Part shown: positions 6,775 through 11,639 of the stretch, one piece after another
How the letters are laid out: every line of letters begins with the position of its first letter
Position numbering within the stretch: position 1 is the first letter of the stretch
Assembly (NCBI GenBank): GCA_003230435.1
Contig: QIDW01000422.1
Coordinates: forward strand, 1-11,639
Length of the DNA stretch: 11,639 bases
Direction of reading: 5' to 3'
Source of the DNA: Acidimicrobiia bacterium
GTDB lineage: Bacteria; Actinomycetota; Acidimicrobiia; Spongiisociales; ZC4RG35
Position numbers and translations under genes: made by a program
The notes under the pieces: model-generated
What the model was told of the DNA's origin: nothing
Databases searched by the model: none
Seen by the model: the letters and a program-made list of their open reading frames with translations, nothing else

Positions 6775-7867
6775 CAACGGTCGTCCCGTCACCGACTGCA
6801 GACTCAATCTCGAGTTGGCCACCTAGGCGCTGCACCCGTTCGCGCATGTTGATCAACCCCATCCCACGCCGAACCTCGTCCAGCTCAAACCCGAACCCAT
6901 CGTCTTTGACACTCAAAGTAAACCCCTCGCCATCCCGGCTTGCCTGGATGACCACCTCTTCGGCCTGCGAGTGGCGGAGGGCGTTCGAGACTGCCTCCGT
7001 CACGAGTTTCAGAATCTCCTCACCTGTTCGAAACTCAATCGTGTCGATGTCACCCTCGATCCTGAGCGTTATGAGAGTGGGATAAGCGCTGCCCATACGG
7101 TCTGCGATTTCGCCTATCTGATTGCTCAGGCTCGACCGAGTGTCATCAGCGGACTTCAGCTGGTAGATGTATTTGCGCAGCGTCTCGACCGTGCCGTGGA
7201 CTTGGTCCACGGCTTGGTCCAAAACCGTGGAGATCGACTCCTCCGTCACACGATCTGATAGCCCCTGAAGACCGAGGCCGATGGCGAAGAGATCTTGGAT
7301 GATGGTGTCATGCAAATCGCGTGCGATGCGATCGCGGTCTTCGACGATTGCTATCGCCTCGAGACGTTCCCGAAGTCTGGCGGTGCTCACCGCAGACCCG
7401 CCGATTACTGCAAGGGCCTCGACCAGAGAAACGTCTGACTCGTCGAAACCTCCCGGCTTTTCGGTCAGGTAGAGGTTTCCAAAAACGGAGTCCCCGGCTC
7501 GCAGAGGAACCCCGAGAAACGCCTTCATGGTTGGGTGCCCTTCGGGAAACCCGTACGAGTCGGCGTGCGTGGAGATCTCGTCGACAACGATGGTCTTCTT
7601 TTCGCGGACGACAGTTCCCAAAACTCCACGGCCCTGGGGAAAGGAGCCGATACGGCGCACGGTCTCGTTGTCGAACCCCTCATGGATGAAGTCGCTGAGC
7701 ACGCCGTGGGGCCCAAGGACCCCTAGTGCCGCATACCTCGCACCGGTCGCCGCTCGGGCCTCGGTGAGCAGACGGCGGAGGACTCGGTCGAGGTCGACTT
7801 CGCCTACGACTGCCGCAGCGGCACTGATCAGATTGGAGAGGCGCTCGACCTGTGTTGCCGGGGTCAT
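6737..7867 (-). CDS. DevS/DosT-like sensor histidine kinase with a single, probably haem-binding GAF domain
   Basis: This 376-residue cytoplasmic kinase has no membrane helix. Residues about 15-165 form one GAF domain very like the first GAF of mycobacterial DevS, including HEGFDNETVRRIG, GFPEGHPTMKAFLGVPLR and FGNLYLTEK. H111 aligns with the DevS proximal haem ligand His149, and Y133 with the distal Tyr171. The HisKA_3 dimerisation box is DRDRIARDLHDTIIQDLF with phospho-acceptor H186. The ATPase domain shows the N box (EAVSNALRHS, N295), DDGFGF (322-327) and GMGLINMRER. DevS and DosT have two GAF domains and about 570 residues; the second is absent here. The gene is divergent from the DevR-like regulator across 37 bp, and its 3' end overlaps the SRPBCC gene. 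I infer a haem sensor of O2, NO or CO, or of redox state, that phosphorylates the neighbouring regulator. Confidence 0.93.
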   Translation of the reverse strand: MTPATQVERLSNLISAAAAVVGEVDLDRVLRRLLTEARAATGARYAALGVLGPHGVLSDFIHEGFDNETVRRIGSFPQGRGVLGTVVREKKTIVVDEISTHADSYGFPEGHPTMKAFLGVPLRAGDSVFGNLYLTEKPGGFDESDVSLVEALAVIGGSAVSTARLRERLEAIAIVEDRDRIARDLHDTIIQDLFAIGLGLQGLSDRVTEESISTVLDQAVDQVHGTVETLRKYIYQLKSADDTRSSLSNQIGEIADRMGSAYPTLITLRIEGDIDTIEFRTGEEILKLVTEAVSNALRHSQAEEVVIQASRDGEGFTLSVKDDGFGFELDEVRRGMGLINMRERVQRLGGQLEIESAVGDGTTVVIRLPGLWPASR

Positions 7868-7904
7868 CTCTATGAGACGTTACCGGGCATTACCCTGATG
7901 TCGG

Positions 7905-8579
7905 ATGGCGCCCATTCGAATCGTTCTCATTGATGACCATGAGGTGGTCCGCGCCGGTATCAAGGCGATGATCGACGCCCAGGACGATCTCGAGGTCGTG
8001 GGGGAGGCCGGCACGGCTGAGGATGGCCTGCGACGTGTTGGATATGACGAACCCGATGTTGTGGTTCTCGATGTCCGACTACCTGACAGAAGCGGTGTCG
8101 AGGCATGCAGAGACATTCGGACTCGTTTCCCGGACGTCAAGGTTCTCATGCTCACGTCCTTTGCCGACGAGGAGGCGCTGTTGTCGGCGATCCTCGCCGG
8201 TGCGGCTGGGTACGTTCTGAAGCGGGTGAAAGGCTCGGATCTTGTCAACGACATTCGTCGTGTGGGTGCGGGGGAGTCGTTGCTCGATCCCGAGATGACC
8301 GAGAAGCTGTTCGAGCGACTTCGGTCGGGACCAAAGAGCGATCCGTTGCTGGCCAAGTTGAGCGATCAAGAGAGGGAGATCGTCACTCATATCGCTGAAG
8401 GCAAGACCAACAAGCAGATCGCCGACGACATGTTCCTCGCCGAGAAGACAGTCAAGAACTACGTGTCGAACCTTTTGGCCAAGATGGGCATGAGTCGACG
8501 CAGTGAGGCTGCCGCCTATGTCGCACGTCTCGACGCTGAAAGGGAGTCTCTCCCACCCGAGGAATGGCCCACCGGCTGA
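7905..8579 (+). CDS. DevR/DosR-like NarL-family response regulator
   Basis: This 224-residue regulator has a receiver domain (about 4-122) and a LuxR/NarL helix-turn-helix (about 152-212). Receiver residues are all present: D10/D11, phosphorylation site D56 (VVLDVRLPD), T84 and K106. The DNA-binding part contains LSDQEREIVTHIAEGKTNKQ, followed by IADDMFLAEKTVKNYVSNLL. The stretch FLAEKTVKNYVS is, as I recall it, identical to M. tuberculosis DevR, whose K179, K182 and N183 contact DNA; the equivalents here are K181, K184 and N185. The length (217 in M. tuberculosis) and the tail ending in PPEEWPTG are ordinary. The start is the ATG at 7905; no strong ribosome site is seen. It is divergent from its likely partner kinase. 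The DosR-like sites at 5357-5392 are a natural target. The pairing and target are inferences. Confidence 0.94.
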   Translation: MAPIRIVLIDDHEVVRAGIKAMIDAQDDLEVVGEAGTAEDGLRRVGYDEPDVVVLDVRLPDRSGVEACRDIRTRFPDVKVLMLTSFADEEALLSAILAGAAGYVLKRVKGSDLVNDIRRVGAGESLLDPEMTEKLFERLRSGPKSDPLLAKLSDQEREIVTHIAEGKTNKQIADDMFLAEKTVKNYVSNLLAKMGMSRRSEAAAYVARLDAERESLPPEEWPTG

Positions 8580-8659
8580 TGCGTGTGCATAGGTTGGGGG
8601 GGGGTGTGAGCCCGGTCCCTGCACATGCTTTCGTCAGACGATCCGTCGGGCGCTGAGTG

Positions 8660-9082
8660 ATGAGAGATTCCAGCGTCAGACGGTGGTCGAGGGGTCATAG
8701 GAAGCTCTTTCAGATGACTCATGGCCGCTTTGGCAAACGACTGGTCGACAACGACATGCTGCTGCTGACCACCTCGGGTCGGGCGACGGGTGAGGCACAC
8801 ACAGTGCCATTGCTTTACCTCAGGGATGGCGATCGGCTTGTCGTGATCGCCTCGTACGGTGGTCGTAACCATCACCCGGATTGGTATCTCAACCTGGAGT
8901 TGGAGCCCGGCGTCTTCGTAGAGCTTCCGGGGACTCGCCGGCGGATGGTTGCCCGGACCGCCACCTCCAAGGAGAGGACTCATTGGTGGCCTCGCATCGT
9001 TGATGCATATGACGGGTATGCCGTGTATCAGTCGAGAACCCAACGCGAAATTCCAGTGGTGTTTCTCGACCCCCCTCCTTAG
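8660..9082 (+). CDS. Ddn-family (deazaflavin F420-dependent) nitroreductase-like protein
   Basis: This 140-residue protein (ATG at 8660; a GTG at 8657 is also possible) belongs to the deazaflavin-dependent nitroreductase group of split-barrel proteins. Family marks are LLLTTSGRATGEAHTVPLLY with the G-R-x-T/S-G turn, VIASYGGRNHHPDWYLNL with the N/H-x-P-x-W-Y motif, and the closing YQSRTQREIPVVFLDP. Mycobacterial members use reduced F420 to reduce quinones and some nitroimidazoles, and some help cells survive hypoxia. The protein is cytoplasmic or peripheral at the membrane. It lies 80 bp downstream of the regulator on the same strand and may be co-transcribed with it; no clear promoter or terminator is visible between them, only a run of nine or ten G's near 8596-8604. 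The family is sure; the substrate is unknown. It implies that the host makes F420. Confidence 0.88.
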   Translation: MRDSSVRRWSRGHRKLFQMTHGRFGKRLVDNDMLLLTTSGRATGEAHTVPLLYLRDGDRLVVIASYGGRNHHPDWYLNLELEPGVFVELPGTRRRMVARTATSKERTHWWPRIVDAYDGYAVYQSRTQREIPVVFLDPPP

Positions 9083-9102
9083 TGCCCCCCAACGCAAATT
9101 CG

Positions 9103-9249
9103 ATGACGTTTCAACGGACAGATGACGCCGCTCGCGGTGTCCTCGTTCTCGACGCACCGCACCGGGTGGCCAACGTCGCCGCGTCCTGGCGAGACGACGC
9201 CCCTGCCTCGCCGAAACATACGACCGTACTTACGTTGGAGAGCACTTAG
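9103..9249 (+). CDS. Possible small ORF of 48 residues, unknown
   Basis: An ATG at 9103 opens a frame to a TAG at 9247-9249 that would encode 48 residues beginning MTFQRTDDAARGVLVLDAPH. Third codon positions are mostly G or C, as in the neighbouring real genes, which is the only positive sign. There is no Shine-Dalgarno site, and I recognise no family. It could be a small protein, the remnant of a longer gene, or chance. A 5-bp hairpin (AGCAC/GTGCT, 9241-9254) overlaps its stop and a stronger terminator follows. Confidence 0.25.
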   Translation: MTFQRTDDAARGVLVLDAPHRVANVAASWRDDAPASPKHTTVLTLEST

Positions 9250-9270
9250 GTGCTTCGCGGTAGCCCCGGG

Positions 9271-9292
9271 AGGGCTTGACCAGCCTTTTTTT
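9271..9292 (+). terminator. Rho-independent terminator
   Basis: The stem AGGGCT/AGCCTT (six pairs including one G-U) with loop TGACC is followed by a run of seven T's at 9286-9292. It lies 190 bp after the Ddn gene and just before the metH promoter, so it would end transcription from the regulator/Ddn side and insulate the riboswitch. The stem is short; the weak hairpin at 9241-9254 just upstream may assist. Confidence 0.5.
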
Positions 9293-9301
9293 GGCGACCC
9301 C

Positions 9302-9331
9302 TTGCCCGTAGACCCCCACAGGCGATAGTCT
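9302..9331 (+). promoter_or_regulatory. Putative housekeeping-type promoter for metH
   Basis: TTGCCC (9302-9307) and TAGTCT (9326-9331) fit -35 and TAnnnT -10 elements with an 18-bp spacer. The expected start site is near 9337-9340, only a few bases before the first riboswitch helix at 9345, which is where a riboswitch transcript should begin. It is supported by position more than by sequence strength. Confidence 0.45.
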
Positions 9332-9344
9332 GACGGTCAAGAAA

Positions 9345-9431
9345 CGCTCATCTCGAGCGGCTGAGGGAACAGGCCCTTTGATGCCGCGGCAACCGGCGAG
9401 AGCACGGTGCCAATGCCTGATTCGATGAGTG
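9345..9431 (+). promoter_or_regulatory. SAM-I-clan riboswitch aptamer
   Basis: The core elements appear in order: CTCATCTCGAGCGG with GAGGGAACAGGCCC at 9363-9376 (consensus GAGGGA-nn-GGCCC), TTTGATGCC, GGCAACC at 9388-9394, and GGTGCCAATGCC at 9406-9417. Helix P1 closes it: CGCTCATC (9345-9352) pairs with GATGAGTG (9424-9431), eight pairs including one G-U. S-adenosylmethionine binding to this class normally lowers expression of methionine or SAM synthesis genes, which agrees with metH downstream. The expression platform runs from 9432 to about 9484. It has no T-run after a strong stem, so control is more likely at translation than at termination. I cannot separate SAM-I from the SAM-I/IV variant by eye. 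Confidence 0.9.
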
Positions 9432-9490
9432 ACCTTGGGCTTCGGTTCATGGTTCTCTCAAGCGTTTCGTGAGAAACAAAGGAGCGGACC

Positions 9491-9535
9491 GTGATCAAGA
9501 AGCCCGATCTTGTGCGATGTAGGGACAGCCGGTGA
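9491..9535 (+). CDS. Leader ORF, 14 codons, overlapping the metH start
   Basis: A GTG at 9491 sits 6 bp after AAAGGAG (9478-9484), the best ribosome site in the metH leader. It opens a frame reading MIKKPDLVRCRDSR and ending in TGA at 9533-9535. That stop shares its final A with the metH ATG (TGATG). The strong site cannot serve metH directly because the metH frame has a TAG at 9520-9522. Ribosomes loaded here would finish at the metH start, so translational coupling is the likely purpose. The peptide itself may be unimportant. Confidence 0.5.
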   Translation: MIKKPDLVRCRDSR

Positions 9536-11639
9536 TGTCTTATCTCGACGCCATCGCCTTCGGGGTTGTCATTTTCGACGGCGCAACCGGCACCAATCTC
9601 CAGACCCTGGGTCTGACCGTCGATGACTTTGGCGGGCCCGAATTCGATGGCTGCACCGACATTCTCACCCTTCGCCGGCCAGACGTGATCCGAGACCTGC
9701 ACCGGTCGTTTCTCGACGTAGGTGTCGACGTCGTCGAAACCAATACTTTCGGAGCGTTTGCAATTCCGCTCGCCGAGTATGGGATAGCGGACAAGGCCTA
9801 TGAGATCGCTGCGTCCGCAGGTGCTCTCGCCAGGGAAGTGGTAGACGGGTACGTCGAGTCCGATGGCCGCCCTCGTTTTGTCGCCGGATCGATCGGCCCC
9901 GGGACCAAGTTCGCAACCTTGGGTCAGGTCTCCTACGCGGACCTTGCCGCTGCATATGAGATCGAAACAGCGGGTCTCATCGACGGCGGCGTCGACCTTC
10001 TCATCATCGAGACGCAATTCGATCTCCTTGGCGCCAAGGCGGCTATCGAAGGAGCCCGCCGGGCGATGACTGCGGCCGGTGTCGATCTGCCGATCCAAAC
10101 TCAGGTAACCATCGAGCTGACAGGACGAATGCTTCCCGGCACCGAGATGGGGGCGGCTCTCACTTCACTCGCTGCGATGGGTCCCGACGTGATAGGGCTC
10201 AATTGCGCTACCGGGCCTGCCGAGATGTGGGAGCCCCTGCGGCATCTAAGCCGTCACTCTCCCGTTCCAGTCTCTGCCATCCCCAACGCAGGTCTTCCGA
10301 AGGTGGTGGATGGCGAGATGGCCTACGACCTCGAACCGGGGGATCTCGCTGACCACCTCTCCGAGTTCGTAACTGAGCTAGGTGTCGGCGTTATTGGTGG
10401 GTGCTGCGGGACAAGCCCGGCGCACATGGCTTCCGTCGTTGAGCGGGTGCGTCCTCTCCAGGCCAAGACGCGATCCCCCCAGAACGTGCCATCAGCCGCC
10501 TCGATCTACAGCCAGGTGCCATTCGATCAGGACACGTCGTTTCTGATGATTGGTGAGCGCGCCAACTCGAATGGCTCCAAGGCCTTCAAGGCTGCCCTCC
10601 TCGCAGATGACATCGAGGGGTGTGTGTCCGTTGGGCAGTCCCAAATCCAGGAGGGGGCTCACATGGTCGACCTCTGCGTCGACTATGTCGGCCGTGACGG
10701 GGTGGAGGACATGGCAAAACTGGCTTCGGCGTTTGCTACAGATGTTGCCGCTCCTGTGGTCCTCGACTCAACAGAACCTGAGGTGATGGAGGCCGGCCTC
10801 GAACAACTCGGGGGACGGAGCGTTCTGAACAGCGCCAATCTGGAGGATGGTGAGAGCGAAGGATCCCGCTTGGATCGGGTGTTTCGACTGGCGGGCAAGC
10901 ACGGGGCCGCCGTGATCTGCCTCCTGATCGATGAGGAAGGGCAGGCTCGCACCGTCGAGTGGAAGATGCGGATCGCACACCGGATTCACGACATCGCTGT
11001 CAACCGGTACGGGTTGTCCTCTTCCGACCTGATCTTCGATGCGCTGACTTTCCCTTTGAGTACCGGCGGTGACGATCTTCGTGGTGATGCCATCGAAACC
11101 TTGGAGGCCATCAAGCGGATAAAGATCGAACTTCCTGGCGTCCGCACTGTGCTTGGCGTCTCGAACGTCTCCTTCGGTCTCAACCCGGCCGCCCGCCGGG
11201 CGCTGAACTCGGTGTTTCTCCACGAGGCGGTCGATGCCGGTCTTGATGCGGCGATCGTCCATGCCGGCAAGATCGAGCCGTTGAACCGGATTGATCCTGA
11301 ACAGCGCGAGACGGCACTCGACCTGATCTACGACCGACGCTCGGATGGTTATGACCCTCTGGAGCGGATACTCGAATTGTTTGCCGACGTCTCAACGAAG
11401 ACCGAAACGGTTGATCGATACGAAGGGTTGAACGTGGCCGCGAGGCTCGCTGAACGGATCATCGATGGGGACCAGAAGAACATCATCGAGGATCTCGATA
11501 TCGCACTGGACGATGGGACCAGGCCGCTCGACATCATCAACGATTTTTTGCTCGCCGGTATGAAGACTGTTGGAAAGCTCTTTGCATCGGGTGAGATGCA
11601 ACTTCCGTTTGTTCTCAAGTCGGCAGAGACGATGAAGAA
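9535..11639 (+). CDS. metH: Cobalamin-dependent methionine synthase, N-terminal part (runs off right edge)
   Basis: The frame is open from the ATG at 9535 to the window end, giving 701 complete codons of a protein usually near 1,150-1,250 residues. It makes methionine from homocysteine, using 5-methyltetrahydrofolate and cobalamin. Residues 1-310 are the homocysteine domain: FDGATGTNLQ, ETNTFGA, and the zinc ligands C224 (GLNCATGP) and C290/C291 (GGCCGTSP). Residues about 335-610 are the folate-binding barrel, starting FLMIGERANSNGSKAFK and including VVLDSTEPEVMEAGLEQLGG. From about 635 the cobalamin cap begins, ending LDIINDFLLAGMKTVGKLF and GEMQLPFVL. B12-binding and activation domains would lie beyond the edge. 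The start is limited to ATG 9535 or GTG 9532 by the upstream TAG; a modest AGGGAC site lies 8 bp before. It is controlled by the upstream SAM riboswitch. No defect is seen. Confidence 0.95.
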   Translation, partial: MSYLDAIAFGVVIFDGATGTNLQTLGLTVDDFGGPEFDGCTDILTLRRPDVIRDLHRSFLDVGVDVVETNTFGAFAIPLAEYGIADKAYEIAASAGALAREVVDGYVESDGRPRFVAGSIGPGTKFATLGQVSYADLAAAYEIETAGLIDGGVDLLIIETQFDLLGAKAAIEGARRAMTAAGVDLPIQTQVTIELTGRMLPGTEMGAALTSLAAMGPDVIGLNCATGPAEMWEPLRHLSRHSPVPVSAIPNAGLPKVVDGEMAYDLEPGDLADHLSEFVTELGVGVIGGCCGTSPAHMASVVERVRPLQAKTRSPQNVPSAASIYSQVPFDQDTSFLMIGERANSNGSKAFKAALLADDIEGCVSVGQSQIQEGAHMVDLCVDYVGRDGVEDMAKLASAFATDVAAPVVLDSTEPEVMEAGLEQLGGRSVLNSANLEDGESEGSRLDRVFRLAGKHGAAVICLLIDEEGQARTVEWKMRIAHRIHDIAVNRYGLSSSDLIFDALTFPLSTGGDDLRGDAIETLEAIKRIKIELPGVRTVLGVSNVSFGLNPAARRALNSVFLHEAVDAGLDAAIVHAGKIEPLNRIDPEQRETALDLIYDRRSDGYDPLERILELFADVSTKTETVDRYEGLNVAARLAERIIDGDQKNIIEDLDIALDDGTRPLDIINDFLLAGMKTVGKLFASGEMQLPFVLKSAETMK

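Noticed and set aside
8539..8560. GGGAGTCTCTCCC hairpin at the 3' end of the regulator gene, as an operator or terminator.
   Set aside because: It lies inside the coding sequence, has a 3-nt loop with no T-run, and differs from the DosR pattern (GGGAG rather than GGGAC).
8596..8604. A run of G's between the regulator and Ddn genes, considered as a G-quadruplex or phase-variable tract.
   Set aside because: It is one uninterrupted run outside any coding frame, with no further G-tracts close enough to form a four-strand motif with confidence.
8600..8625. A GGGAC half-site (minus strand) before the Ddn gene, as a possible DosR-like box.
   Set aside because: The second half does not match; the arrangement GGGACCGGGCTCAC lacks the inverted GTCC arm.

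Overview
The window is a dense, roughly 60% GC stretch of chromosome from a high-GC Gram-positive bacterium, most likely an uncultured actinobacterium. The clues are the DevR/DevS-like two-component pair, an F420-type nitroreductase homologue, a threonine-rich linker in the LCP protein and an actinobacterial-style met gene behind a SAM riboswitch. The class (Acidimicrobiia-like) is a guess from protein style only.

Layout. (1) 1-1485: the 3' end of an MMPL/RND exporter, convergent with a universal stress protein gene. (2) 1510-1674: a short non-coding element with perfect 16-bp inverted ends and internal hairpins, MITE-like, directly upstream of the stress gene. (3) 1709-5212: a divergent envelope-glycan pair, made of a flippase fused to a phosphoglycosyl transferase and an LCP-family glycan ligase. 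(4) 5187-5451: a gap holding a degraded oxidoreductase tail and two DosR-box-like sites. (5) 5452-6774: a tight three-gene operon (CBS-pair protein, PNPOx-like flavoprotein, SRPBCC-like protein). (6) 6737-8579: a divergent histidine kinase and NarL-type regulator closely resembling mycobacterial DevS/DevR. (7) 8660-9082: a Ddn-family reductase. (8) 9083-9534: a regulatory interval with a terminator, a promoter, a SAM-I-clan riboswitch and a 14-codon leader ORF. (9) 9535 to the right edge: the N-terminal two thirds of a cobalamin-dependent methionine synthase (metH).

How the parts fit. Regions 5 to 7, and possibly the Usp gene, look like a compact version of the mycobacterial dormancy (DosR/DevR) regulon. 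The kinase keeps the DevS haem-ligand histidine and distal tyrosine but has only one GAF domain. The regulator keeps the DevR recognition helix. A palindrome resembling the DosR box, in two copies 22 bp apart, sits upstream of the CBS operon. I infer gas- or redox-responsive control of that operon. The metH region is a separate unit, controlled by SAM and possibly by translational coupling to the leader ORF.
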